Numbered from the stretch's first letter, positions 51,180-61,077 are shown. The stretch: 64,000 bases of DNA from JBGSQR01 sp964509295 (GCA_964509295.1 CAZDWS010000010.1:62001-126000); one strand, 5' to 3'. Program-made: numbers and translations. The notes: generated by a model from the sequence alone, not told the origin.

Positions 51180-53048
51180 ATGTTTTTCCAGTCCCGTACG
51201 ACAATCCGCTCTCGATTAAAATATCTGGTGATAAGTTGCGTTTTACCGGTCTGGCTGATGGCCGGCCTTCTGGTATTTCACGCCTATTCGACAAAGCGGA
51301 ATCAAATAGACGAGAACATGCTCGAAACAGCGCGTACCATGACCATGGTCGTTGACAGGGAGTTATCCAGTGTCCAGGCGGCCCTCCATGCCCTGGCAAC
51401 ATCACCGGCTTTTGCAGATGGCGATTTTGCATCCATTCATCGCCAGAGCCTGGATCTACTGAAGTCATATCCGGGTGCTGATATCATTGTTGCCGATGCT
51501 ACCGGCCAACAACTGGTTAATTCATACCGCAACTATGGCGATCCCCTACCAAAACGCAAGACTCTTGAAACCGTGAATGCTGTTTTTGCATCCGGAAAGC
51601 CGTTGATCGGTGACCTGTTCTACGGCGCTGTCACCAAGCGGCCACTGATCGGGATCGACGTACCTGTTTACCATAACGGAAAGGTAACCTATGATCTGGC
51701 CATGACCTTTCCCTCCGACCGTCTGGCAGCGATCCTGTCTTCTCTTCACCTGCCAAAAGGTTGGTACTGCACGCTTCTGGACAACAAACAGACGGTGGTT
51801 GCCAGGACTCGCAATCCGGAACAACATGTGGGAAAGCAGGCGAGCCCGGGGATTCGCCAGGCGATAGCCAGATCCGTTGAAGGCACCCTGGAGAATACAA
51901 ATATTGAAGGAGTATCAGTACTGGCCGCTTTCAGCCGGTTGTCTTTATCCAATTGGACTGTCGTAATTGGAGTGCCAAAAGCAAATGTCATGGCAGAGTT
52001 GTATCAATGGATGGCATGGGCAATAGGTGGGGCAACAGCAATTTCACTTATCGGATTTATTTTTGCCATGAGTATAGCACGAAAAATAGCCCAGGATATC
52101 CAGTCACTTGTCGAACCCGCCTTATCCATCGGACGTGGAGAATTTGTGGCCAAAATAGACAACCATTCCATCAAAGAGACTGAGGACGTTGCAGCTGCAC
52201 TGGTTCAGGCATCGGAACTGCTTCAGCACCGCGCAAAGGAGCGTGACGAGGCGGAAAAACACCTGTTCGAAACTATTGAGCTCCTGCAAGCGGAAAAATC
52301 AGAACGGCTGCGGACCACGGAAACTCTGCTTGAGAGGGAAAGAATGTTGATCCAGCAAAGCCGTCACGCGGCCATGGGAGAGATGATCGGCAATATCGCC
52401 CACCAGTGGCGTCAGCCGTTAAACACCCTTGGAATGACGATTCAGACTCTGCTGCTGGCTTTTGACAACAACGCCTTCAACAGGAGTTTTCTGCAAAAAA
52501 GCGTCAGGCAATCCATGGATCTTATCCGGCACATGTCCCGAACCATTGACGATTTCAGGAACTACTTCAGACCGGACAAAGAAAAAGATACATTCAGGGT
52601 GCATGAAGCAATATCAAATACGTTGTCACTTCTGGAGGGAAGCCTACAAAACCCTCGCATCAATATTGAAGTCATCGCAAAGGACGATCCTGTCATCAAC
52701 GGGTACAGAAATGAATTCGGGCAGGTACTCCTGAACATCATGATCAATGCCAGAGAAGCAATAATCGAGAAGGGAATTGGAGCCCCCAGGTTAACAATCA
52801 AAGTATTCAGTGAAGACGACAGAGCAATAGTAACCATTTCAGACAACGCCGGCGGAATACCCGACGGGATCATAGATAAAATTTTCGACCCCTACTTTTC
52901 AACAAAAGGGCCGCAGCAGGGAACAGGCGTCGGCCTGTTCATGTCAAAGACAATTATAGAGAAAAACATGGGGGGACGGATTACCGTGAGAAATACTGCC
53001 AATGGTGCTGAATTCAGAATCGAGGTGAATCATGACATCCTGCTCTAA
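51180..53048 (+). CDS. Membrane sensor histidine kinase
   Basis: 622 residues: TM1 (about 15-35), periplasmic Cache-type sensor (about 40-270), TM2 (about 275-297), HAMP-like and coiled-coil region, DHp domain with phosphoacceptor H408 in NIAHQWRQPLN, and ATPase domain with LLNIMINAREA, SDNAGGIPDG, FDPYFSTK and GTGVGLFMSK. The next gene, its response regulator, starts 17 bases before its stop. TTGACT-N17-TAAAAA at 51056-51084 is a possible promoter. Signal unknown. Confidence 0.93.
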   Translation: MFFQSRTTIRSRLKYLVISCVLPVWLMAGLLVFHAYSTKRNQIDENMLETARTMTMVVDRELSSVQAALHALATSPAFADGDFASIHRQSLDLLKSYPGADIIVADATGQQLVNSYRNYGDPLPKRKTLETVNAVFASGKPLIGDLFYGAVTKRPLIGIDVPVYHNGKVTYDLAMTFPSDRLAAILSSLHLPKGWYCTLLDNKQTVVARTRNPEQHVGKQASPGIRQAIARSVEGTLENTNIEGVSVLAAFSRLSLSNWTVVIGVPKANVMAELYQWMAWAIGGATAISLIGFIFAMSIARKIAQDIQSLVEPALSIGRGEFVAKIDNHSIKETEDVAAALVQASELLQHRAKERDEAEKHLFETIELLQAEKSERLRTTETLLERERMLIQQSRHAAMGEMIGNIAHQWRQPLNTLGMTIQTLLLAFDNNAFNRSFLQKSVRQSMDLIRHMSRTIDDFRNYFRPDKEKDTFRVHEAISNTLSLLEGSLQNPRINIEVIAKDDPVINGYRNEFGQVLLNIMINAREAIIEKGIGAPRLTIKVFSEDDRAIVTISDNAGGIPDGIIDKIFDPYFSTKGPQQGTGVGLFMSKTIIEKNMGGRITVRNTANGAEFRIEVNHDILL

Positions 53049-53457
53049 TCCTCAAGTTTCCGTTTCCATACTGCTTGTAGAGGATGAAAAGGAAACTCTG
53101 AAGCTTCTCAACTTCGTACTTGCAATGAATTTCCCGAAAGTCACGCTGTATTGTGCCGAAAACGGCAGAACCGGTTTGGAACTTTTTGCCACACACACTC
53201 CGGATATCGTCATTACCGACATCAATTTGCCGGAGTTGAGCGGGGTTCAGATGATCAGCAAAATCAGGAAGGTCAAGCCGGACACAAAAGTAATAGTACT
53301 TACTGCCGACACAGGAAAAGCCACTCTGGAGAATGCTCTTGGTAATGGATTTGAACTTGATCACTACATATTCAAGCCGATAGTTTTATCCAGCCTGTTT
53401 GCAGCGATTGAACAGTGTTGTGGTAAAACTGTGCAACAACCGGAAATAGATGTGTAG
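53032..53457 (+). CDS. Single-domain response regulator
   Basis: 141 residues, a receiver domain (about 12-130) with acidic E17-D18, phosphoacceptor D63 (IVITDINLPELSG), Thr in VLTAD and Lys in IFKP; no DNA-binding output domain. It overlaps the histidine kinase gene by 17 bases and is its cognate partner. Its stop codon directly abuts the stop of the convergent chemoreceptor gene. Confidence 0.92.
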   Translation: MTSCSNPQVSVSILLVEDEKETLKLLNFVLAMNFPKVTLYCAENGRTGLELFATHTPDIVITDINLPELSGVQMISKIRKVKPDTKVIVLTADTGKATLENALGNGFELDHYIFKPIVLSSLFAAIEQCCGKTVQQPEIDV

Positions 53458-54636
53458 TTACAGTTTAAACTGGCGCACCAGCCTCTCAAGCTCCTCAGCG
53501 TTGCCATGTAACTGTGTAGCCGCTGTTGCAGATTCGTGAGCTCCACGGGAAGTCTGTTGTACAACTTCGGTAATCTGATGCATGTTGCTTGAAATTTCAC
53601 TGGTGGTAGCTGTCTGCTGCTCAGCCGCTGTAGCTATCTGATTTACCTGCATTGCAACATCGTTAATCTGCTGCAGTATATCCTGAAGTGCATGGCCGGA
53701 TTTTTCAGCTTCTGCTGTCCCCAATTTTACCTGATGGACCCCCTGCTCCATAGCGGCAACCGCACCCCTGGTTTCATTCTGGATAGCTTTGATCATCTCG
53801 CCTATTTCTCTTGTTGCCCTGGTTGTTCTTTCTGCCAGAGCACGAACTTCGTCAGCCACAACGGCAAACCCCCTACCCTGTTCTCCTGCTCTAGCCGCTT
53901 CAATGGCTGCATTAAGTGCCAGTAGATTAGTCTGATCGGCAATATCTTCAATTGTACCGATGATAGCTCCAATCTGATCAGAACGTTCACCAAGATTTGA
54001 AACTGTCTTTGCCGAACTTTGAACGCTATCAGCAATCTGGCTCATGACAGTGACTGTCTTTGCAACTACTTCAGCTCCATTTTGTGCTGACTGTGTAGCC
54101 CGTTGTGCACCTTCAGCCGCCATCTGACAGTTTTGTGCTATATCACCAGAAGTGGCAGACATCTCTTCACCCGCAGTTGCAACAGTTCCGGCCTGCGCGG
54201 CAACCTCTTCAGAACCGGTGGCAATTTGCTCCGCTGTTCTTTGCAAAATACGGGACTCGTCAGCAACTTTTGCCGATGACTGCGATATAAGAGAAATTAT
54301 ATCCCGCATGGTTTTTTGCATAGTTCCTATGGATCTGACAATCGCACTTAATTCATTGTTTCGTTTTGACTTGATTTCCTGGGTAAGGTCACCCTCGGTC
54401 ATTTTTGAAAGAAAGCCCAGTATGCGATGGAGAGGTTCATTAATTGACCAAAAAAGAAGGGCACTGAATATGATTCCCAAAAGGACAAAAACGGCAGTTG
54501 AGGCAATAGCATAATAAAATGGAATCGAGCATCCCGCCAAAACAGCAACTACAATACAAAAACTGTAGCAGATGCAAAGCAGAACGATTCTAGTCCGGAT
54601 AGTCAGGCCGCGGTAAAGCTCCAAAATATAGGTCAT
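53458..54636 (-). CDS. Methyl-accepting chemotaxis protein without sensor domain
   Basis: 392 residues: two adjacent transmembrane helices (about 17-36 and 42-64) with almost no periplasmic loop, a HAMP domain, and the cytoplasmic signalling hairpin with the conserved tip (DIADQTNLLALNAAIEAARAGE, GRGFAVVADEVRALAERT). It probably senses membrane state or a cytoplasmic cue, or works with a partner. The start at 54636 follows GGTGGGGGG; the frame upstream lacks a site. Confidence 0.9.
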   Translation of the reverse strand: MTYILELYRGLTIRTRIVLLCICYSFCIVVAVLAGCSIPFYYAIASTAVFVLLGIIFSALLFWSINEPLHRILGFLSKMTEGDLTQEIKSKRNNELSAIVRSIGTMQKTMRDIISLISQSSAKVADESRILQRTAEQIATGSEEVAAQAGTVATAGEEMSATSGDIAQNCQMAAEGAQRATQSAQNGAEVVAKTVTVMSQIADSVQSSAKTVSNLGERSDQIGAIIGTIEDIADQTNLLALNAAIEAARAGEQGRGFAVVADEVRALAERTTRATREIGEMIKAIQNETRGAVAAMEQGVHQVKLGTAEAEKSGHALQDILQQINDVAMQVNQIATAAEQQTATTSEISSNMHQITEVVQQTSRGAHESATAATQLHGNAEELERLVRQFKL

Positions 54637-54832
54637 TACTAAGCCCCCCACCTGTTGTAAATTATTTTGATCAAGTTTTATGTATATTACTACACTGTTA
54701 ATCTTGTTCAAGCTGTAGTGATAATATTTTATATCCCATTACCATATAAACTTCTCCATAAGTGGTATGATATAAAATAGATGGATACGGTAGTTGGCTC
54801 GACGCACAACCAGCAATCACAAGGAGAACACA

Positions 54833-54940
54833 ATGAGCAAAGGTGTGGATAGTAAAAAAGAAGAGAAAAAGGCTCCAGCAAAAACTCCGAAAGAAAAGAA
54901 AGTTGATAAAAAAATCAAAAAGGCTGAAAAGAAAAAGTAA
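54833..54940 (+). CDS. Lys-rich 35-residue protein
   Basis: A very short gene: AAGGAG six bases before ATG, 35 codons, TAA at 54938-54940 and a terminator 30 bases later. The product (MSKGVDSKKEEKKAPAKTPK and 15 more residues) has 16 Lys, no hydrophobic core and is predicted disordered. Similar MSKGVD-starting Lys-rich peptides recur in Geobacter genomes (recalled, not searched). A nucleic-acid or polyanion-binding role is a guess from charge. Confidence 0.8.
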   Translation: MSKGVDSKKEEKKAPAKTPKEKKVDKKIKKAEKKK

Positions 54941-54968
54941 TAAAATCCGTTCAAGCATTTGAAATAAT

Positions 54969-54996
54969 GGGGCTTCCACACTAGGAAGCCCTTTTT
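54969..54996 (+). terminator. Terminator after the Lys-rich small gene
   Basis: GGGCTTCC-ACACTA-GGAAGCCC followed by five T. Its presence right after the 35-codon gene supports that gene as a real unit. Confidence 0.88.
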
Positions 54997-55128
54997 ACGA
55001 CTTGTACTAAACCTAAATAGACACATCCAAATGCTCCTGAATGTTACGATTGTGTGTCTCGGCACATCTTGGTTGAATTATTCCAAATGCCCTATATAAT
55101 TGAATAAAAAACCACCTGGAGGAAACAA

Positions 55129-55650
55129 ATGATTCTTTATGTTATGCGGCACGCCGAGGCGGTTGACGGAAGTGATAGTCTGCAGGATAATTGGCGCTAT
55201 CTGACTGAAAAAGGAAGATCTGTTGCCGAAAAGGCTGCCTCACAAATTACCAAAATTGGCCCCAAGCCTCGCTTGACAATAACCAGCCCACTAACCCGCG
55301 CGGTTCAAACAGCCGAAATAATTGCCCAAAAGGCATGTCGTAAAAATATTGTTGTTGTCAGCGAACTGCTTCTGCCCGGAAAAGAGATAGTTGATATCAT
55401 TTCACACCTGGATTGTTGCCACGATGCCAAGCGGGTTATGCTGGTGGGCCACGAACCACAGCTGGGTCAGCTGGTTGCACAGCTACTCGGACGCCCTCAG
55501 GATGAGGTCCCTATGAAAACCGGTTCCTGCATTGCACTGGAGCTTGAGCAGCATTCTTCTAAAAAACCGGCTGCATTTCTCTGGTACCTTGTTCCGGGCA
55601 AAAAACGGATATCTTCTTACAAAAGGGCGTTTCCGAAATTGAAACCGTGA
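55129..55650 (+). CDS. sixA: Phosphohistidine phosphatase SixA
   Basis: 173 residues of the histidine phosphatase (RHG) superfamily: catalytic MRHAEA near the N-terminus (R7, H8) and VGHEPQLG with the second His. SixA removes phosphate from histidine phosphotransfer domains and from NPr in E. coli. A GGAGGAAAC site precedes the ATG. It lies three bases before the CHAD gene and leads into ppx. Confidence 0.92.
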   Translation: MILYVMRHAEAVDGSDSLQDNWRYLTEKGRSVAEKAASQITKIGPKPRLTITSPLTRAVQTAEIIAQKACRKNIVVVSELLLPGKEIVDIISHLDCCHDAKRVMLVGHEPQLGQLVAQLLGRPQDEVPMKTGSCIALELEQHSSKKPAAFLWYLVPGKKRISSYKRAFPKLKP

Positions 55651-55653
55651 CGC

Positions 55654-56526
55654 ATGCCTTTAAAGTCCACCAACATACTGCCTGACTCTGCAATCATGCT
55701 TAACCGTTCCGGCTGCATCCTTTTTGCCCTGTGGGGAGAATTGCTCAAAAGCAGACGATCTGCACTAAAGTCACTCGCCCAGAATGATATCCACGACTTG
55801 AGGGTTGCATCGCGCCGTTTCAGAGCTGCCCTGGAGCTGTTCGAACCAATTGCGCCAACAGAGCAGACAGCAGAAATCAGAAAAAACATCCGGGACCTGA
55901 CACGCAATCTGGGCGGGTTGCGCAATCTGGATGAAGCCATAATCTTTTTCGAGTCTCACATGGATAATGAAAATCTTACAAAAAGCCATCTTGTCACTAA
56001 ACTGACCCGACTGCGCTCTACTGAAGTCAGTCAGATCTCCAAGGCTCTCAAAAATTTCAACCATCTCGAAATGGATAAACAGGTAAGAGAGATGGTTGCC
56101 TGTATGAATGGCGGATCTGCTGTTTATGACAACAGGTTCTCTCTGCTGGCATATTTTTCAGATGCATCAATCCGCATGTACCTTCCGATACAACAGCAAC
56201 TTGCTGCTGCGACCCGGCCTGAATGCCACGAAATTCGACATTTGATGCGCATTGCCATCAAAAAATGGAGATATTTTTTCGAGATTGTCGCCCAGGTTAT
56301 GGAGTGTGACTACAATCAGGTGCTTGAAAAACTGAAAGAGTATCAATCGCTTTTAGGCAGCATGAACGATATGATCGAATTTGAAGCACTTGTGCACAAA
56401 ATGGAACTGCCGCAAAATAATCGTAATGCGGCTATTGAAGTTCTAAAATCTGAGAACACTGCATTGCTGACAAAATTGACAACACTGGTAGAAAACAAAC
56501 CACTCACATACACTTTTCTCATATAA
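55654..56526 (+). CDS. CHAD-domain protein
   Basis: 290 residues, all helical, with the CHAD signature: conserved His-basic pairs in DIHDLRVASRRFRAALELF and ECHEIRHLMRIAIKKWRYFFE. CHAD domains bind polyphosphate granules through these basic residues. No CYTH domain is attached. Located between sixA (three bases) and ppx (eight bases), which supports a polyphosphate role. Confidence 0.92.
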   Translation: MPLKSTNILPDSAIMLNRSGCILFALWGELLKSRRSALKSLAQNDIHDLRVASRRFRAALELFEPIAPTEQTAEIRKNIRDLTRNLGGLRNLDEAIIFFESHMDNENLTKSHLVTKLTRLRSTEVSQISKALKNFNHLEMDKQVREMVACMNGGSAVYDNRFSLLAYFSDASIRMYLPIQQQLAAATRPECHEIRHLMRIAIKKWRYFFEIVAQVMECDYNQVLEKLKEYQSLLGSMNDMIEFEALVHKMELPQNNRNAAIEVLKSENTALLTKLTTLVENKPLTYTFLI

Positions 56527-56534
56527 GAGGTAAC

Positions 56535-58067
56535 ATGAAAAAACCGCGTATAGCAGCCCTGGATATTGGCTCCAACTCCATTCGCTGTATCATTGCCGAA
56601 GTATCCAAAGACGGCAAATTCAAGATCATGGACGATGAAAAGGCAACAGTTCGCCTTGGAGAAGGACTTTCCGTAACAGGAATGATTTCCAATGATGCAT
56701 CTGAACGTGCCGTTGAAGCAATCCGACGTTTTCGTCAACTCCTGGACGGGCTAAAAGTCCAGATTGTTGAAGCCATCGCCACCAGTGCTGTCAGAACCGC
56801 AGGTAATGGCAAAGATCTGATTGAGACTCTTTCCGATGAACTGGGCCATGAAATCAGAATCATCTCCGGTGAAGAGGAAGCGGAGTTAACTGCCGCATCT
56901 GCACTTGCAAATTTTGACATGTACGGCAAACGCCATGTCATGGTTGATATCGGCGGCGGCAGCGTGGAAATTGTTACCGCCAGCGGCAATCATGTGGAGG
57001 AATTCTATTCTCTGGAACTGGGCGCTGTTGTCATGACCGACAGATTCATCAAAAGTGATCCAACCACCGAAAATGAACTGCGCAAGCTACAACGCCACAT
57101 ACGCACCAACATCAAACTATCCGGTGCCAACAAAAAGTTGTCCATTGACTCTCTGATCGGATCAGGAGGCACTTTCACCGCACTGGGCTATATGACCAAA
57201 CAGATGAAAAAGGATAACTTCGTATCTATTCATGGTTACGAAGTACTCCGCGCCGATGTTATCCATCTGCTGGCCATGCTGTCCCGCAAGGACCTGAAAG
57301 GTCGCCAGACAGTACCGGGACTGAATCAGGACAGGGCTGACATAATAGTGGCCGGCCTGGCTGTAATAGACGAAATTATGGACTCATTCGACGTCAACCG
57401 CATACTGATCAATGAGCGCGGTATCCGTGAGGGTTTATTAATCAGGGCGATTAAACAGCTTGGCATCACATCCGCAAACAGTACTCCGCCAAACTGGCGT
57501 GATTCGGTAATGGATTTTGCCAGGTCCTGTCACATTGACGAATCCCACGCAACACATGTCGCAAATATGTCTCTCTCTGTTTTTGACTCACTGGCACTTC
57601 CCTTCGGATTAAACATGTCGGAACGGAAACTGCTGGAAGCTGCTGCAATTCTTCACGACAGCGGCTATTTCATCAGTTACGGCAGCCATCACAAGCACTC
57701 CTACCATCTGATCAGGCATGCGGACCTGTTCGGCTTTTCCCCGCGTGAAAGGGAAATGATCGCCCAAATTGCCCGCTATCACAGAAAATCTCTTCCAAAA
57801 CGCAAACATGAAGCATTTTGCAGCCTGAAAGAGAGCGACCGAATTACGGTTGAACGTCTGGGCGGCATACTCCGACTGGTCGACGGCCTGGATCGCCGCA
57901 GAAGCTCTCTGGCACAGTCGGTTACATGCAGTTTTGCCGGTACAACCATTGATTTCAACCTGAAGGCTGAAGAGGACATTTCCGTGGAAATATATGGTGG
58001 AAATTCCAAAAAGGATCTGTTTGAAAAGGCTTTTGGCTGCAAGGTTATCTTTAGTCTGGCGGAGTGA
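56535..58067 (+). CDS. ppx: Ppx/GppA exopolyphosphatase with HD-type C-terminal domain
   Basis: 510 residues: N-terminal ASKHA-fold phosphatase (about 1-305; ALDIGSNSIRCIIAE, GEEEAELTA, VDIGGGSVEIV) and C-terminal HD-like domain (about 315-510; AAILHDSGYFISYGSHHKHS). It cleaves phosphate from polyphosphate ends or pppGpp. GAGG precedes the ATG. The neighbouring CHAD protein suggests polyphosphate as substrate. Confidence 0.92.
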   Translation: MKKPRIAALDIGSNSIRCIIAEVSKDGKFKIMDDEKATVRLGEGLSVTGMISNDASERAVEAIRRFRQLLDGLKVQIVEAIATSAVRTAGNGKDLIETLSDELGHEIRIISGEEEAELTAASALANFDMYGKRHVMVDIGGGSVEIVTASGNHVEEFYSLELGAVVMTDRFIKSDPTTENELRKLQRHIRTNIKLSGANKKLSIDSLIGSGGTFTALGYMTKQMKKDNFVSIHGYEVLRADVIHLLAMLSRKDLKGRQTVPGLNQDRADIIVAGLAVIDEIMDSFDVNRILINERGIREGLLIRAIKQLGITSANSTPPNWRDSVMDFARSCHIDESHATHVANMSLSVFDSLALPFGLNMSERKLLEAAAILHDSGYFISYGSHHKHSYHLIRHADLFGFSPREREMIAQIARYHRKSLPKRKHEAFCSLKESDRITVERLGGILRLVDGLDRRRSSLAQSVTCSFAGTTIDFNLKAEEDISVEIYGGNSKKDLFEKAFGCKVIFSLAE

Positions 58068-58120
58068 CTTCCTCTTCACAATAAGTCATGCAAAAATACA
58101 AATCAGCATGGAGTACCGAC

Positions 58121-60163
58121 ATGAGTCAAACCATCTCCCGTTCCGTCTGTCCCTATGACTGCCCGGACGCATGCGGTCTGCTGGTAACGGTTGAAGCCGG
58201 CCATGCCGTCAGGGTAACCGGTGATCCGCACCACCCGGTAACGCGCGGCCTGCTCTGCCCCAAAATGAATCATTATGAACAAACCGTTCATTCGCCACGC
58301 CGCCTGACAACACCGCTTTTACGCAGCGGCAGCAAAGGCAGTGGTCAATTCACACCCATAAGCTGGAATGAGGCCATAGAACACATCTGCAATCGCTGGA
58401 AAGCCCTGATCGCTGCATATGGTGCGGAATGCATCCTGCCCTACTCCTATGCCGGTACCATGGGCCTTGTTCAGCGCAATGCCGGTCATCCGTTTTTTCA
58501 CTACATGGGAACATCCCGGCTGGAGCGAACCATCTGCTCTCCGGCCAAAGATGCGGGCTGGAAAGCGATCATGGGTGATACGCCTGCCATGCAGCCTTCG
58601 GAAATGACCCAGAGCGACCTGGTGATCCTGTGGGGGATCAATGCCGCAGCCACCAGTATCCATGCCATGCGTGACGCCAAAGAGGCCCGTAAAAACGGAG
58701 CCAAGTTACTGGTGATTGACACTTACCGCACACCTACCGCAGATGCAGCAGATGAGGCTATACTGGTGAAACCTGGCGGTGACGGAGCGTTGGCACTGGG
58801 AATGATGCATGTGATTGTCCGTGACAACCTGACTGATGCCGCATTTATCAGTGACAATGTGCTCGGCTTCCAAGAACTGGCGGCTGAAATACTGCCCGGT
58901 TGCACGCCTGAACTGATGTCGCCCAAATGCGGCCTGCCACCGGAAACAATTAAACGCCTAGCCCGTGAATATGCCTCGGCCCGTGCGCCGTTTATCCGTC
59001 TGGGAAGCGGGCTGACCCGCTACGCCAACGGTGCCATGACCGTTCGGACCATCAGCTGTCTTCCGGCCATTACCGGCGCCTGGCAGCAACCTGGAGGAGG
59101 CATGTTCACCGGCACCTCCACCGGGGCGGCTTTCCCGCTGCACAAGGTAACCCGGGAAGACTTCATCAAAACACCGACCAGGTTAATCAGCATGAACCAG
59201 CTGGGTTCAGCCCTCAACAACCCGGACTCACCACCGGTCAAATCCCTGTATGTCTATCACTCCAATCCGGCATCCGTAACCCCTGATCAAAATGCGGTCC
59301 TTAAGGGGTTGGAACGGGAAGAGCTGTTCACGGTCGTCCATGAGCGTTTCCTGACCGACACCGCCCGCTATGCCGACATTGTGCTGCCTGCCACAACCTC
59401 TCTGGAACAGGACGATCTGTTTCGCTGCTACGGCAGTTATCAGGCCCAGCGTAGCAATGCCGTCATCCCTGCAGTTGGAGAGGCTAAATCCAACTGGGAT
59501 GTATTCCGGCTACTGGCTGAAGGCATGGGGTGGGATGAACCGTTTTTCCGTCAGGAGGCTGGCGATCTGGTGTATCAGCTGCTGGAAAATGAAAATGAAT
59601 GGCGTGATGAACATATAAATCAGCACTTGCGACAAGGTGAGCCGATAATTCTGACGGTTCCGGGTGATCCGAAACGGACTTGGCTGACGCCATCGGGGCG
59701 CATTGAAATCCTCAACAGCCGTGAACCGGAGCCGCTTCCACGTCCATTGCCGACCCATGCAGAACTGGACGGCTACCCGCTGCTGCTGCAACCGGCAACC
59801 ACCCCCTATGCACTCAATGCCAGCTTTTACGAACGTGATGACCTGCGTGAAAAACAGCAATGCATGCAGCTGATGATGAATCCGCTGGATGCCGCTGAGC
59901 GCGGTCTGTCCGACCGGCAACAGGTTCTGGCAATAAATGACCTGGGGCGGGTAAAATTCAACCTGCAGATTACGGACCGGACTCCGGCAGGAACTGTTGT
60001 GACGGAAGGGGTCTGGTGGCAGGAATTCATTCCGGGTGACCGGGGAGTGAATGCCCTGACTTCGCAAAGGCTTACCGATGGCGGGAGGGGAAGTACGCTG
60101 TACGATGTGGCGGTGGAAGTAATTTCAACCTCAAAACAAAGTTTAAACCAGCCGGCAAGCTGA
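58121..60163 (+). CDS. Molybdopterin oxidoreductase (DMSO reductase family)
   Basis: About 680 residues. The [4Fe-4S] motif C10-x3-C14-x3-C18-x27-C46 is at the N-terminus, then the Mo-bis-MGD domains. C139 in RTICSPAKDAG lies where the metal ligand is expected in related enzymes (inference). The C-terminal part has the MGD-binding NPLDAAERGLSDRQQV block. No Tat signal is visible, and no small Fe-S or membrane subunit is adjacent, so it may be a cytoplasmic single-subunit enzyme. The start at 58121 follows GGAG. The substrate cannot be predicted. Confidence 0.88.
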   Translation: MSQTISRSVCPYDCPDACGLLVTVEAGHAVRVTGDPHHPVTRGLLCPKMNHYEQTVHSPRRLTTPLLRSGSKGSGQFTPISWNEAIEHICNRWKALIAAYGAECILPYSYAGTMGLVQRNAGHPFFHYMGTSRLERTICSPAKDAGWKAIMGDTPAMQPSEMTQSDLVILWGINAAATSIHAMRDAKEARKNGAKLLVIDTYRTPTADAADEAILVKPGGDGALALGMMHVIVRDNLTDAAFISDNVLGFQELAAEILPGCTPELMSPKCGLPPETIKRLAREYASARAPFIRLGSGLTRYANGAMTVRTISCLPAITGAWQQPGGGMFTGTSTGAAFPLHKVTREDFIKTPTRLISMNQLGSALNNPDSPPVKSLYVYHSNPASVTPDQNAVLKGLEREELFTVVHERFLTDTARYADIVLPATTSLEQDDLFRCYGSYQAQRSNAVIPAVGEAKSNWDVFRLLAEGMGWDEPFFRQEAGDLVYQLLENENEWRDEHINQHLRQGEPIILTVPGDPKRTWLTPSGRIEILNSREPEPLPRPLPTHAELDGYPLLLQPATTPYALNASFYERDDLREKQQCMQLMMNPLDAAERGLSDRQQVLAINDLGRVKFNLQITDRTPAGTVVTEGVWWQEFIPGDRGVNALTSQRLTDGGRGSTLYDVAVEVISTSKQSLNQPAS

Positions 60164-60261
60164 ATCTGCAATTTATCTAACTGAAGATACTTTACAAGAT
60201 CACTATCACGTTTATACTAATTAAAATGAATATTAAACCTCGCATAAACAGGATAGTAATC

Positions 60262-61077
60262 ATGAAAAATAGGTTTTACATACACTTAGTCCTTCTTATT
60301 CTGGCATTTGTAACCACAATACTTATGCCGCTGCAATCCGTTGCTGCTGACACAAAAAGCCGACTGAACCGGATTAATGCCGTCAAGACCCTGCGAGTCT
60401 GTATCTGGCCCGATTACCACAGCATCACTTACCGTAATCCCAAAACCCAGGAACTCACCGGTATCGACATCGACATGGCCAGGGAACTTGGCAAAGAGCT
60501 GGGTGTTACGGTGCAGTTTGTGGACAGCTCTTTTGCCAGGCTGATTGCTGACATAACCCAGGACCGCTGTGATGTGGCAATGTTTGCCATAGGAATCACA
60601 CCTTCAAGAGCGGCCCAATTGCGTTTCACAAGCCCGCACCTTGCCAGCGACATCTATGCAATCACCACCAGGACCAACCGCCGGATCAAAAACTGGGACG
60701 ATATTGACAAACCGGGTTCCATCGTGGCCGTTGCCAGAGGGACACTTCACGAACCGGTGATGAAAAAGAAACTGAAAGCCGCCAAACTGGTTTCACTGGA
60801 TACCCCCTTTGCCCGTGAACAGGAAGTGCAGTCCGGGCGGGCCGACGTATTTATGACAGACTATCCCTACAGCCAGCGTTTCATGGTAAACGCCGACTGG
60901 GCGCGCCTGATTCCGCCACCCGGCACCTACCATATCACTCCCTACGCCTATGCCATTAAACCGGGTGACAATGAATGGCATGCGGCACTGGAACGCTTTG
61001 TCAGTAAAATCAAACAGGATGGTCGCCTGCTTAACTCGGCAAAACGCCATAAACTTGAAGCGATAGTAAGCCCATGA
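60262..61077 (+). CDS. Periplasmic amino-acid-type solute-binding protein
   Basis: About 271 residues: signal peptide (about 1-29, ending SVAA), then a type 2 periplasmic binding fold (LRVCIWPDYHSI, GIDIDMARELGKELG, DVAMFAIGITPSRAAQLRFTSPH). The layout is that of polar amino-acid ABC transporter binding proteins, but no permease or ATPase gene is nearby. It overlaps the GGDEF gene by four bases, so it is more likely a ligand sensor for that protein (inference). The start follows CAGGATAG; an earlier ATG lacks a site. Confidence 0.88.
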   Translation: MKNRFYIHLVLLILAFVTTILMPLQSVAADTKSRLNRINAVKTLRVCIWPDYHSITYRNPKTQELTGIDIDMARELGKELGVTVQFVDSSFARLIADITQDRCDVAMFAIGITPSRAAQLRFTSPHLASDIYAITTRTNRRIKNWDDIDKPGSIVAVARGTLHEPVMKKKLKAAKLVSLDTPFAREQEVQSGRADVFMTDYPYSQRFMVNADWARLIPPPGTYHITPYAYAIKPGDNEWHAALERFVSKIKQDGRLLNSAKRHKLEAIVSP

